Assembly (NCBI GenBank): GCA_003427395.1
Contig: BFEA01000247.1
Span: forward strand, 926,645 to 967,638
Direction of reading: 5' to 3'
DNA: 40,994 nt
From: Chara braunii
Taxonomy: Eukaryota > Streptophyta > Charophyceae > Charales > Characeae
Numbering within the stretch: the stretch's first letter is position 1; each line of letters opens with the position of its first letter. A program made the position numbers and the translations under genes. This document shows, in pieces, positions 21,937-33,431 of this stretch. The notes under the pieces were generated by a model. It ran no database searches, had not been told where the DNA came from, and worked only from the letters and a program-made list of their open reading frames with translations.

Positions 21937-22066
21937 AAGGTTCCCTGCCTCCAGAACCTCGCCTAGGTTCCGGCAGAGCTCCCGCAATCGGTGGGTGGAC
22001 TCCCCACAGAGTCTTGATGCGGACCTACGGGTTGCAATCCCGCCTGCCGCCTTCCTCTTGTAGCCA
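21937..22066 (-). repeat. H2 conserved block with GACTC/GAGTC hairpin
   Basis: Minus-strand equivalent of 33321-33431. It includes GACTC and GAGTC around a 6-base loop and the AAGGCGGCAGGCGGGATTGC segment. Confidence 0.75.
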
Positions 22067-23730
22067 GTAGACTAGACTTAGATTAAGAAGGGTAGAAGTA
22101 GGGGTTTCAGACGCTCGAGACACAGGAAGGGTGCTCTCAGACTCGCGCGAGAGGGCCTTGATATCTGGGTGTGCCTGAGGGTCCCGCAGTGGTGACCAAT
22201 ATAACAGCTTCGTCAAATCCAAAGTCAAACCACTGAACACAATCCTCCCGACGACTCCTCAATCTGTAGTAGCAACCCCCTTCTCATAGAACTTCGCCAC
22301 CTACCGCCGTCTCCCACCAACTGAAAGCGCAATCAGACTCCGGTAAACCTTGCAGCTTTCACTCCTCTAATCAACAGCCTGTTTCGCGTACCAGCAATCA
22401 GCAGCGAGGGCCGTTCTCGAGTCAGAGACGACGTTGCAGCCTCACCTACCGGCTACGGCAGTAGCCTCCCTGCGGTCCACTCACTTCCCCACGCTGCGTC
22501 CTTATGGCCTAATGATGCAGCAGCCTCGCCGTCCAAACAACCGCCGCACTCAGCACCGCACAACAGCCTGCAAGTAGCCCAACAACTGCCGCAATAGAGG
22601 AATACAACTTCAATGAGTAGTAAGGCACCCAGCCACAAAGCTACGAAATGGCTAGGTGCGCAGAGAGACGAAGTACGGCAGTCCCCTTCGTCAACGCATC
22701 ATCTGCAGTTAAACCTTCAAGTGCCTATAGGTAGGCTCCCCGCACGGCCCCTGCAACAGACCGATGGCGTAACCGCTGTGCGGTCCGAGGCTGGCGCCCA
22801 CCAAATTGGGCTAACATCAGCTATAAAACGAACCGGACATCAACCACCCCTGCTCATGCTGCACCCATACTGTGTCCACAGAGAACACCGTGTCGCCGGT
22901 TTTAGCTCCTCCTATGCCGAATCGAGCCCATCCTTCCCGCTGTCCACAGATTCCCTCTCTCTCTTTCTCTTGCTCACCACTCGTTCACTATCTACCGCTG
23001 CTCCTCTGCTAGCCGCCACCGCTCGCCCGCTAGCCACCGCTGCTCGTTCGCCGGTTACTCCCGATACTAGGAGGGGCAACACCGAATGAACTTCCCGTTA
23101 GAGCACGGAACTGTACAATGTTCCTTACGCATGCGCACACCCATCACAGGTAAGTCCCCAGACCGTGGCTCGCCCCCCCCCGCTACTTCCTTGAAGTCAA
23201 AATGAATCTTTTCCTACAACGTGGGAAGATTCATAGCCATCCCTTCAGGCAGGAAATTTTCCCGTTGCCACCGCGCAGCTGCTTTNTCTTCTAGTTGTTA
23301 AACTAACACCTTACCACCAAAACTTCCACTGCCATCGTGCTCGCGATGGCTAGAAACACTGGAATCCTATCTTTCCCCACTCGATTCCAACCACAATCGA
23401 GTAACACTCATCTCCCTACTCCCGGTATCTCTCCCCCCCCCATAGCTCGTCGCATGCCTTTTCTTACTAACCTTTCTTTCCATTGATTCTCTTCCAAACT
23501 AACTTCGCATTCTTATTCGCCCCGCTCCAAAACCTTAGCTTGGCATCTCAGTTTGCTCGATTCCGTTATGAATTGAGTAAACTAAGCAATTATCAATCCC
23601 CCATCACCACCACTCTTCCTCATCTTCACGCATCAACTTTCTTCCTTACCTCTAATCCTACTAACCTAGCTTCCAAACTAAGCTCATATTCTGGCTCGCA
23701 GCCACCATAAACCTCCGTTTTCAGTCTTCC

Positions 23731-23760
23731 CTCACCCGTTTTCATGAAGAAACGGGTGAG
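23731..23760 (-). repeat. H2 hairpin CTCACCCGTTT/AAACGGGTGAG
   Basis: A perfect 11-bp stem (23731-23741 with 23750-23760) and an 8-base loop. It is one of the TCC/GGA-class positions of family H but with a stem unlike the others. Confidence 0.85.
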
Positions 23761-24176
23761 ATCTCAACTTTACTCCTTCTCCTCGTCTCGCCCATCGCCA
23801 TATCCACGCGGTACTTTCTCTACCATCTGCCTAATCTACCACTTTAGGACCGAAGCTAACATCAAATTCATGATCGCCATAGCAGAAAACATTAGGATTA
23901 GCTCCTAGTTTCCCCGTTCCCCTGTAGAAACGGGAAAGAACCCGTTCACTTCCGCCATGCCTGCTTCACGTTAGCTCCGATGCCTTCCTCTGAATGCACC
24001 TGGCACAAGTCTGCGTCCAGGTTCATCCTGTTTTCGTGGCTGCAGCCACCGACATCCCTACGCTACTCCCTTGCCTCGTATGCTCCCGTCGTGCTTTTTT
24101 CCCCGACTCTGATTCCAAGACTAACTTCACTATTGGGTTCGCCCTACTAACAAACCCCCAAAATCGCCTGCTTCCC

Positions 24177-24202
24177 CGCCCGATTCCATCAAGGAATGGG
24201 CG
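24177..24202 (-). repeat. H2 hairpin CGCCC...GGGCG with ATTCC/GGAAT
   Basis: Ten pairs with one bulged G: CGCCC (24177-24181), ATTCC (24183-24187), loop ATCAA, GGAAT (24193-24197), GGGCG (24198-24202). Confidence 0.85.
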
Positions 24203-24903
24203 ACTCCTCTTCTCTTCGCCCATCTTCCGCCATCCACTTTGTGCTCCGCATGTATCTATCCCCATGCCCCGTCCCGATTCACTTACCTTTTTTTTTCTTC
24301 CCTCCTACTGCCACCTGCTTTCTCCGCCTCGCTGCCTACTCTTCAGTACTCCCCATACTACTGCGGGCGCTGACTATACACAGGCGGTGACGATATTCAC
24401 GGATATGAGAGATCCGCTAGGGAGTGGGTGCTAGCTCATGAATNCGATCNAGACTGCAAAAAAAAAACGGGAGCGCACAAACCGTGCGCAGGTGATACTC
24501 GGCCACCGGCCGGCCACCGGCCGAAACTTCANCTACGACGATCAGAGGGAGGGCGATATTGGCCCANCTGCAATCCCTACAGTACTGACCTGGGCCAAAA
24601 TAGTCCCAGTNTTGATCTCGNTAATAGTTGCAGATATGNTGTCCACCTTTATCTGTAGCTCGCCGCTCTCCCTTAGTGCCCTTGGTCTGTAACGCTGCGC
24701 CGCCCTGCCTATGCCCATCGCCCTCTTGCTATCCCGAGGGAAACCTCGGAGGAAACTTACTGNCGTTCATAGAGGGGGGAAACCGGAGGTAAGGAACANC
24801 GACTGGCTCATCGAAAGGCTCAGTCCTGGTGTCACCGGCTGACTCCTGGCCGGTATCACCCACCTGCTACGGCAGATGCCGTCCCTACTGGTGGGTGCAG
24901 CTC

Positions 24904-25178
24904 CCGCGTGTCCCCTCGTTGGGAGCTTGAGCACGTATGTGGCTGCTACGAGGTTCCCCGAAATACTGTAGAGGGGTAACTTCGACTTAGTCTCAAAANN
25001 NNNNNNNNNNNNNNNNNNNNNNNNNNNNNNNNNNNNNNNNNNNNNNNNNNNNNNNNNNNNNNNNNNNNNNNNNNNNNNNNNNNCCGCGTGTCCCCTCGTT
25101 GGGAGCTTGAGCACGTATGTGGCTGCTACGAGGTTCCCCGAAATACTGTAGAGGGGTAACTTCGACTTAGTCTCAAAA
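24904..25178. repeat. exact 95-bp duplication flanking an 85-base gap
   Basis: 24904-24998 and 25084-25178 are identical, separated only by N at 24999-25083. Identical contig ends at a scaffold gap usually mean the ends overlap and the gap is artificial. A real tandem duplication is possible but less likely. Confidence 0.9.
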
Positions 25179-25189
25179 TCAGTTTTGAA

Positions 25190-25930
25190 GTCACACTTCG
25201 GGCAATTCGTGCGAACACAACATGCCCCCACGAGGCCTCACAAAACCCGAAGCGTAGGGCGTATACATTCGGCATTACCGGCCCTTTCGCCTCAAGTGCA
25301 ATTACAAACTCAATCCTGACCGCGTCGTGGTTTTTCAGCCACGGCGTAAGGGAGGACTTTTTGCCAGCACCCCAAACACGCTGACCCGTCAAAACGGGGC
25401 ACGCACTCAAGGTCCTCGACTGCCGTGACGACCATTAGATCCGGCACCTCGTCCAAGTCAACGGCCTGCCGGGGTATAAAAAAAATATGACACTTAGAAT
25501 AAAAATTACTTAGAAAACGCCACCACCGATCGGACGCTGCCATTGACAGAAACCAAGGGGGATAGCCCCACGGCCCTCAACCCCATCGGCTCCCTCCTCG
25601 ATGCTCCGCTGCCGCTACGTCGGCGCCTGCTGGGCCTCGATCTCCGAACCTTTGCAGTAGTAGTCCGATGCCGTAACCTATAGGGCTAAGCCCATGCCTG
25701 ATACCAGCGCCCGCAGAGCGCCATACAAGGTAGTGCGGCCCGACGCTTTTGTCCAACAAAACCGGTTGCGCGGCTCCCAGTGCTCGTGCCAGCTGGCTTA
25801 TACCGTGCCATAACTGCCCCGCGTGCCATCCTACGACACCCCGCTTACCGCACGAGGCCGTACCATCGTTGTCGATGCCGTCGTCGGGGTCGTTCTCCGC
25901 ACGCGCGCTCAACTCGGTCAAATGTACCAC
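25190..25930 (-). other. H2 GC-rich 5' block with decayed shared frames
   Basis: Minus-strand frames resemble those of H3. One segment (about 25577-25930) shares the pattern A-E-N-D-P-x-D-G-I and G-Q-L-W-H-G with H3 29150-29260. Another (about 25300-25470) shares R-Q-A-V-D-L-D and V-T-A-V-E-D-L-E with H3 29575-29650. One-base indels (for example CGTTTTGACGGG here against CGTTTGACGGG in H3) break the frame. Product unknown; possibly a dead gene. Confidence 0.4.
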
Positions 25931-26189
25931 TCAAAGAAAATATCCTTAATTCCTGCTTAATCAAAAATAAATAAATAATAATATCACCAAGCAAAATGAC
26001 CGAGGTTCGAGCCGGCTTTTACGATCAACAACAGAAAAGAATCACGAGCGCCTTAAACCTGCGTGCTCACGCACTCGCTATTGTGGTCAACCACCCAGTC
26101 AACGCAATTACAGACGCAGCCGCGCTTAGCGCGGTATACTTAAACTTTAAACCAAAACTGTTTTTCTGTTACTTGCAAAAAACAGGGTG

Positions 26190-26219
26190 GATACCCTTGT
26201 AAGGGTATTCGCGCCGACA
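26190..26219 (-). repeat. H2 5' terminus with near-palindrome
   Basis: Contains ATACCCTTGTAAGGGTAT in plus-strand reading, an 8-bp self-complementary stem with a 2-base loop, directly inside TGTCGG. Confidence 0.8.
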
Positions 26220-26599
26220 CTGGCGAAGACCGCAATTGAAAGGTTTCGCTCGAAGCCGGACGCACACAACAGGAAGGGATTTGCATTATTTAATTTATTA
26301 ATTGCAATCACATACAAAATCCTGCTTGACAGCCTGTTGGCTTTCCGGTCGCCCGATGTGGACCGACTGGAAAAAGTGCGACAAAAATGGCGCCGTTGCC
26401 GGGGACATGAAAAGATTTTCGTGTCCGGAACGAGCCTGGGTCATCACCATCTTTGATCTTTGATTAGGACGTGAGAACTGTTGACAATATTTACTTTAAT
26501 CTTCAGATTAATCCTGCTTATTTTCTTGAGTCTCAACTCTCTTGAGAATTGCAGTCACTAACTGTGTCTTATCTCTTCTTGTGTGAGGTACACAAAGTC
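26220..26599. other. junction between H2 and the Gypsy fragment
   Basis: About 380 bp without a recognisable gene. The last ~100 bases may be decayed pol sequence continuing into the integrase fragment. Confidence 0.4.
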
Positions 26600-27136
26600 T
26601 TGGATCGGAGAAAGGAGATTGACACTGACTGGTGGAGAGAGATCAGACTCAAGCAAAGGTATGCTTTAAGACTCCTTGATATCCTTGAGAAAACTGAGAA
26701 AGAAGAGAGCAAGTAAAAAAACAGAGAATACTCGCTATCAGAACATCTTTAGATAAGATTGAAGCAGATATCGGAGATTGATCAAGCAGTGATGGATGCC
26801 TCAGAAAGAATGGCAACCAGCCGTCTATCAGACCAAGAGAGATGGAACAAGAAAAGATACATAAGAAAAGAGAGATTGCGCATTGGTGACATTGTCTTTC
26901 TGTTTGAAAGTTCTCTTGAGACACAATGGACTAAAAAATTGGAGCCCAGATGGCTTGGTCCTTACAAAATTACAGGAGAAGCAGAAGGGAAAGTTTATGA
27001 GATATCAGAAATGGATGGATCCAGGGTTCATGACATGGTATCCGGGTCAAGACTCCGTACGTTCATCTTCAGAAACCCTGACTTGATCCCTACAGTGACT
27101 CCAAGGAGAGGAAAGAGAAGTCAATCATCCGAGTAA
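26600..27136 (+). pseudogene. Ty3/Gypsy pol fragment: integrase C-terminal region
   Basis: One frame runs from about 26600 to the stop ending at 27136 but has in-frame stops at 26714 and near 26750, so only 26759-27136 (125 residues) is open. The open part has the usual end of a Gypsy polyprotein: a basic helix-rich stretch (S-D-Q-E-R-W-N-K-K-R-Y), then G-D-I-V-F-L-F and the GPY/F-type motif P-R-W-L-G-P-Y-K-I at about residues 68-76, then a short basic tail. In intact elements this segment follows the integrase catalytic core and helps target integration. No protease, reverse transcriptase, RNase H or integrase core is seen upstream because H2 abuts the fragment. It is truncated and decayed. 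The Gypsy assignment is from motif recognition, not a search. Confidence 0.8.
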
Positions 27137-28847
27137 GAGAACGGTCATAGAGGACCGAGAAAGAGTACAGTAAGACACTGAGACAGTGAGGCTTAGTTAT
27201 CAACAGACAATGATCATTATTGCATAGTCAATTCAACATTTCAGTTTCAGTACTTCAGCTTCAGCATTTCAGTTTCAATATTCCAGTTTTTCAGCAAGTC
27301 ATTTAATTATCGATTTCAGCAAGCAACTAAGTTAATGAGACTATATCTTTGATGCAGCGCTGCAGTCGTTCCATGAGTGTCAAATCCTGAGAGTAGGGAG
27401 TAACTGTAAGTACAGTTCAGGGAACATTGACACAGTGTCAAAATCTGAAAAACTCATGGTTGTGGCACATCAAATGATATAAGCAGTATTATTCTTATGA
27501 CAAAGAGAAAGCATGATGGGCATAAAGAAGTTCAGTTCTGTCTGATTGAAAGTTATCAGCAGAAGGACTTCGTGTCTCTGACTAAGTTGTCCATCCAAGA
27601 GATTCAGACGAAGGCAGACATAAAGAAGTTCAGCTTTACTTGACTGAGAGTGGTCAGTAGAGGGACTTCGTGCTTCTTGGCTAAGGGTCTGTCTTCACTC
27701 AGATGAGGAAAGGGACCTCTCTGAGATAAGTGTTTCAGTATTTTCTTGAGACTGACGGGACGTCTCTTGGAAAAGAAATCCCAGTTGAGGGAAGGGATCT
27801 CTCTGGGCTGACACTAAGTTCTTTGCTTGAGGCTAAAGTGAGATCTCTTGCGAACTCTTAGTGTTGGCTAGCATGTTATTGTTCAGTTCCTCTTGAAACC
27901 GTAGGGACGTCTCTTGAGAAATGTTTGTCCTGTTATAGGGGCATGGGCAGTCTGCTTGTGGGGAATTGTATGCTTGTCTGACTGCCTGTGCTTGCTGTTA
28001 TCTTCACTGAGCTCAAATGTTGTTGATTGTCGGGGCCAGCCAGAGCCTTACCGCAATAGGTTGCAATCTGGTGGGGTCAGCAGGTCCCGACGCGAGTGTC
28101 AAATTCCATAGTCTGACTGAGGCTAAGGCTCCGGGGGCCTGACCCGTGAGGTTGGAAGGGGTCAACTGGAACCCTACCGCAGTAAGAGGATGCAATCCAG
28201 TAAGGTTAGCCAGAGCCTTGAGTTGTAGTTAGACCGGGTCCTACGCTCGAAAATCTGAGCGGGGTAGCCAGAACCCTAGGCCAGAAGCTGGTGAGTGAGC
28301 CAATCCCCGACCGCCGAGGTCAAATCCGGATTGTGGACAGTATGACTGATGGGACGTCTACTGTCATAGGGTGACCAGACCCGCTATAGTCTGGGTGTCC
28401 TGGCGAGAGTGTCAAAGGGCTGCCATACTCGAGTAGTGGGTATGGTGGGTCCTGACCTGGAGGCACGCTAAAGGGCCTGTCAAGACAAATGGTCTGACTA
28501 GTCCTGGCCTGAGGCGGGCCGAATGAGGGATGTCAGACTGACGGGACGTCTGTCACCCCTAGCCAGTGGGCGGCTAAAACCAAGGCAATCAACTGATTCT
28601 GGGTGTGAAGGACTGTTGTGTAACATTTATTATTTTATTATTTTATTATTTATTTGTGGGATTTTATTTTATTCTGTTGATTGCCTGATTGTTGTTTATC
28701 AGGAAATCTGCATGCTGGGGGCGCAATTGTTGTCCGTGGAACGTGTTGCTTTGCAGGTATCATGCAGGTTCTAATGAAAAACACATACCAGAGAAAAGGA
28801 AAAAGGGTTTGGTATCCCTTTTCCTGTCTGAGAAGTTGAGGAGACAC
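27137..28847 (+). repeat. hairpin-rich sequence downstream of the Gypsy fragment
   Basis: TTCAG-rich words (27240-27310) are followed by short hairpins sharing loop TGACGGGAC or TGATGGGAC: GAGAC/GTCTC at 27748-27766; GACAGTA and GAC against GTC and TACTGTC at 28336-28365 (10 pairs, one bulge); CAGAC/GTCTG at 28534-28552. A second type has an A/G-rich loop: CTCAGA and GAGG against CCTC and TCTGAG at 27698-27725; CCCAG/CTGGG at 27780-27807. A TATTT-rich tract lies at 28626-28675. It is probably the 3' untranslated part of the same retroelement. No gene seen. Confidence 0.6.
28790..28845 (+). repeat. left flank hairpin with TTTGGTAT loop
   Basis: GGAAAAAGGG (28798-28807) pairs with CCCTTTTCC (28816-28824) around TTTGGTAT. 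It is followed by CTGAGAAGTTGAGGAGAC up to the start of H3. A related sequence lies just beyond the other end of H3 (37016-37070). Confidence 0.7.
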
Positions 28848-28880
28848 TGTCGGTGCGAATACCCTTACAAGGGTATCCGC
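28848..28880 (+). repeat. H3 5' terminus with perfect near-palindrome
   Basis: ATACCCTT (28859-28866) / AAGGGTAT (28869-28876) with a 2-base loop, then GCG (28855-28857) / CGC (28878-28880) outside one mismatch. Confidence 0.85.
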
Positions 28881-29039
28881 CCTGGTTTTTGCAAGCGACA
28901 GAAAATAGTTGTGGTTTAAAGTTTAAGTATGACGCGCTAGGCGCGGCTGCGTCTATGATTTACGTTGACGGGATGGTTGACTAGAGTAAAGAGTGCGTGG
29001 GTGCGCAGGGTTAAGGCGCGCGTGATTCTTTTCTGTTGT

Positions 29040-29900
29040 TGATCATCGGTCGTTTGTTTAATGGTATTATTAATATTTATTTATATTTGATTAAGCAGGA
29101 ATTAGGGGATATGTTCTTTCGATGGATACATTTGCCCAAGTGGAGCACGCGTGCGGAGAACGACCCCGGCGATGGCATCGGCAACGACGGCGCGACTTCG
29201 TGCGGTGAGCGGGGTGTCGTAAGATGGCGCGCGGGGCAATTATGGCACGGTGTAAGCAAGCCGGCGCGGGCACTGGGAGCCGTGCAGCCGGTTGTCGGTC
29301 CATAGCGCCGCGCCACACTGCCTTGTATGGTACTCCGCGGACGTGGGTCTCAGGCTTGGGCTCGGCCCTATAGGTTACGACATTGGACTGACACTACGAA
29401 GGTTCAGGGATCGAGGTCGGTGAGCGTCGACGCGGCGGCAGCAGAGCACCGAGCAGGAAGCCGATGGGGTTGAGGGCTGTGGGGCTATCCCCTTTGGTTT
29501 TGTCAATAGAAGCGTCCGGTCGGTGGCGGCGTTTTCTAAATAATTTTATTCTAATGTCGTATTTCTTTTATATACCCCGGCAGGCCGTTGATTTGGACGG
29601 GGCGCCAGATCTAGTGGCCGTCACGGCAGTCGAGGATCTTGAGCGCGTGCCCCGTTTGACGGGTCTGCGTGTGTGGGGTGTTGGCAAAAAGTCCTTCCTT
29701 ACGCCATGGTTGAAAAACCACGACGCGATGAGGGCTGGGTTGTAATTGCAGTTGAGGAAAAAAGACCGGTAGCGCTGAATGTATATGGCCTACGCTTTGG
29801 GCCCGGTGGGGTCGCATGGGGGTGCGTTGAGTTCATGGGACGGCCTGAAGGGCGACTATAAGCTGTTTTCCTGACCGCGCCGAGGCTACCCCATAGTAGC
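29040..29900 (+). other. H3 GC-rich 5' block with decayed shared frames
   Basis: Two short plus frames (29036-29305 and 29464-29745) give peptides similar to the minus-strand frames of H2. The second runs off frame by a one-base deletion near 29740, after which similarity continues in another frame (29673-29861). It may be an ancient gene inside family H or simply conserved DNA. No family recognised. Confidence 0.4.
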
Positions 29901-30249
29901 GACACTCGTGTCCAAGTCTCCGATGAGGGAACACGCCGGTTCTTGCTACTACCCCAAGAATTGCACCGGGCCCGGTTCCCCAAGGCCCGCGCAAGGGGGC
30001 TTGCAGTACGCCGCGTGGTGACCGGCTGTTCCGGTGGGATCTGGCTACTGGAGGACCGAAGTGGTGTCGGGCTCTGCCAGGGAAAAGGGGTCGGGCGGGG
30101 CTTACAGTGGGGTGCAGTCCCCCACGTAGCATCCGCTGAGAAGAGGTTGGAGTGTGAGTATGCCCCTTGGGACCCGTTAGAGGAAAACTATGCCAGGGCG
30201 GAGTAGGCCCGAACACTATAGTGGGAGCGGTACAGACGTGCAAATTGTC

Positions 30250-30410
30250 CGTCGGAGTTTGGGTATAGGGGCGAAGACTACTCGAACCGTTTAGTACCTG
30301 GTTCCCTCCGAAGTGTTCCTCAATCGCTCGTCGGACTTGGGTATGGGGGCGAAAGACTAATCGAACCGGCTGGTAGCCGCGTATCCTCCCGAAGTTCTCC
30401 CTCGGGCTGG
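30250..30410 (+). repeat. ~79-bp imperfect direct repeat
   Basis: CGTCGGAGTTTGGGTATAGG (from 30250) recurs in diverged form from 30329. Both are followed by GGCGAA-type sequence, TCGAACCG and a TCC(C)GAAGT segment. Confidence 0.7.
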
Positions 30411-33060
30411 CCAGGTAGCGCTGCAGCGAACGAAGCAGAGGCAACGGCAGCGGCGTTACGGGTGGTGCATTGACGGGCGGCGTGGGTCCGACTGGGCAGC
30501 GCCAACAGCAGCGGGCCGACAGACAGATAGCTGCGGGGTGGAAAGACGGGCGGAACGAAAAAGAGAGAGTGAAGATGTAATCCCGGGGTATTGGCCCTGG
30601 GCGAACCGACTAGTAAGGTTAGTTTTAGCACTAGGTTAGTAGGTTAGTCAGTGTAGGAGAAAGTGACTGCGCGGTGGATATGGCGGAGGTGAGAAAGATG
30701 GGGGAGAAAAAATGCGATGACTCGGCCAATCCTTGACCGTTTCCTGTAAACGAAGGTGCTGGGGTAGCGTTTTAGAGCACTGCGATTTATTTGGTAAAGT
30801 TAGTATTAGGAGAAGGTTAGTAGATGTAGATGTAGAAGGAAGGGGTGAACCTGACTGGGTATAGCGCCAGGTGCGGTCAGGAAATGAAGATGGCGGAGTG
30901 AGGGGAGAAGAAGGGAAAAACGAGTGTATCTTACTCGTTTGTGAATGAATTTGGGTGAGGGAAAATTCAAAATAGAGGTTTTCGGTATCTGCGAATTAGA
31001 TTATGAAGTTAGTTTTAGTGATTAGGTGATAGGAAGAAAGAGTAGTAGAAAAGTTAGTCCGTGAAAGCTATGGCTGAGAGAAGAACGAAGGAAGTTTGAA
31101 TAGATCCCTCGATCCTTGATGAAAACGTGCAAGCAGGGTATCGATCCTGCCGTTTTTGGGTAGGCCAATTCCAATAGCGAGGTCAACTTTGGCAATGGGT
31201 TAGTAGAGAAAGAGATTAGTAGAGAGAAGCTCGCGTGGAGAGAAGGCGGGCAAGGAAGAAGCAAAGTGGGAAACGAGTACCTCGCTCGTTTCCGGGTGGA
31301 ATCGAGCGAGAAACGTTGCTACATAAGGATTCTCGACCATTGCGAACCAGTGGCGCCGTAGGAAGAGAAGTTACAGAGAGAATGAATCTATCCGTTTTCT
31401 AGCGGAAGATTCATTCCAAATTTTGCTCATCCTATCGATGGACGCAACAAACGGGGGAGATCGAAAGGGCGACGGGAAAGTCGGAGAAAAAGAAAAGGTA
31501 AGAGAAAGGATGTCGAAAAAGGACTTACCTGGTGAACGTACCTGACCTTGTCCTAGCCGGAGGTTCATTTAATTTTGCTCCTTGCTCGTGTAGAAATGGT
31601 GTGGGGCCGGTCGCAAAATTGGAGACTTACCTGCGGGACGCTGCGCTGCCCATCTTAGTGGTGGGGGTACCAGGAGGAGAATAGTTTGAAGGGCTAATGT
31701 ACGTAGCCAACATCGGGCCGAAGATTCATTCAATTTTGCTCATCCTACCGATGCGCATACACAGAGAGAGAGGGTCGAGGAGGAGAGAAGGCAAGATGAG
31801 GGAAACAGTTTCAAACACAGTGGGAACAAAAGGACGACACAGAGAGAGGCGAAGGAGAGAGAACGTACCTGGTGTATGCGGGCAGTTGGCATTGGTGACA
31901 GTATCATTTGCGTTGGCCTCTAGCTTCGGTAGGACCTAGCTGCATGAATCGAAGTAGGCTAGTTGGGCTTAGTAGTATAGATTGGGTACTAAAGCGCCAG
32001 AACATTAGCAGCGATTCGGATACAGTGTTAGTATAACCAAAAAATACCTGTTCTTGACGCTCGAGTTCATTGTATTACTCTTATTTTGAAGGTATCTTGA
32101 ACATCGTGTTCTCTACTCTTCCGCTCTCGAAAGTTAAGTCCCGACCATCCTAATATCGTGCTTCTCAGTGGTTGGGGTCATGCTCAGCGCCTTATGGCTG
32201 GCTCACCCTTCCTGTCTGTAGCGGCTGCCTGCGGAATGAAGCTAGAGAGAGGGTTTGTCGCATAGGATGCGAAGGCAGTGAGCTTGTGTGCATTGCTGTT
32301 GTAATTCCTTAGTGGTGGTGGCCCCAACTAGATGGTGCTCAGTAAAGGAGAGACTGCAGTTGGTTAGGCCATTGGTGGTGTGATCTATTTGGACTCGGCT
32401 CTCTCTAGGCTGTTACTATAGTATGGCTCAAGGTAAAAATGGTATGATGTGGGGGAGTAGCAGATTGTATACATCCTTTTGACTGATGAGCCGCGCATCT
32501 TGCTGATTGGAGCAGCAAGGAGAGGAGGTACAATGCTGTATGCTTACCTGTTGGCTGGTAACGAGGTCCTTTGCAGAATAAGGTAGCTGGAGTGAGACCG
32601 GCCACGAGGTTATAGTTACCTGTTTGCCGGTGTGTTACTCATCCTGCCAATTGGAGTGGTGTAAGTCCAGCCGTAGACGGGGTACCTACCGGGTTTGGTG
32701 AGGATCGCAGGATTGGTATCAGTGCGGACTATGCCCGTTGCATGGCTAAGTAAGGCCACACCGCCGCTTCACTATGACGTGAGAGAGGACTGTTGTTTCC
32801 GACTCACATCCCCACTCTGAGTTGTAGGAGGTGCACTCGGGGCCACGAGCTTTGCGGAGAGGCCGCCTTTTGAAGTAGGAAGTCCTTGTTGTGAGCAGGA
32901 GAACCGTCGGAGGAGTAAAGGAATGGCAGTTTGACCGCGGTTGACTGGGTAGACTGCGCTATGATGTGTGTGGTTGTACGTCACCAATGATAGGGCGTGG
33001 GGGAGGTGTATACTACTGTGCGGCGGCGGAACTGCCCAAGACTGAGGTAGTAAGGGCGGC
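30411..33060 (+). other. H3 body, no gene recognised
   Basis: Purine-rich, aligning loosely with 4400-6400 of H1. It contains the hairpin CTCGCTCG (31281-31288) / CGAGCGAG (31303-31310), the H3 member of the TCC/GGA class. Short frames lack domains. Confidence 0.5.
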
Positions 33061-33320
33061 ATCGTGACTTGGTGGCACGATCAGGCTTGGAGAAGGGTAT
33101 ACTGCTGCGAACTGGGAGGTCGTCAGGGAGTCAATGGCTGAAGGCTTCAGTTGACCAGGCTGTTTTACATTTTTGGTCATCATTGTGGGGCCCTCAGGCG
33201 ATCCAAGATTACAAGGCCCTCTCTTGCAAGACTGAGAGCACCACTCTTGGATCTGAGAGTCTAAAATCCTTCTGCTTCTGCACCTCTAACTCTCAGTCTA
33301 GTCCTACGATTACGAGAGGA

Positions 33321-33431
33321 AGGCGGCAGGCGGGATTGCAACCCGTAGGTCCGCACAAGACTCTGTGGGGAGTCATCCCACCGATTGCGGGAGCTCTGGC
33401 GGAACTCGGGAGGAGTTATGGAGGCAGGGAA
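33321..33431 (+). repeat. H3 conserved block with GACTC/GAGTC hairpin
   Basis: GACTC (33359-33363) and GAGTC (33370-33374) enclose TGTGGG. Conserved in all three copies. Confidence 0.75.

Larger units (their letters stand above)
22240..24430 (-). other. H2 body, no gene recognised
   Basis: Equivalent to 4400-6400 of H1. A 158-residue plus-strand frame (22613-23089) and a 146-residue one (23994-24434) lack domains and have no matching frame in H1 or H3. It carries the H2 versions of the TCC/GGA hairpins. Confidence 0.5.
18364..26219 (-). mobile_element. family H copy 2 (H2), minus strand, ~7.9 kb
   Basis: On the minus strand it starts TGTCGGCGCGAATACCC at 26219 and ends GCGCGACA at 18364. 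All family H modules appear in order. It is the only inverted copy in the window. It contains an 85-base gap and most of the isolated ambiguous bases of the window. Flanking bases (CTGGC beyond the 5' end, ACCGG at the 3' side) give no convincing target duplication. No coding domain is visible. Confidence 0.75.

Noticed and set aside
29833-30444. The longest uninterrupted frame without N (203 residues, minus)
   Set aside because: Pro/Arg-rich antisense reading of a GC-rich block. No domain and no matching frame in H1 or H2.
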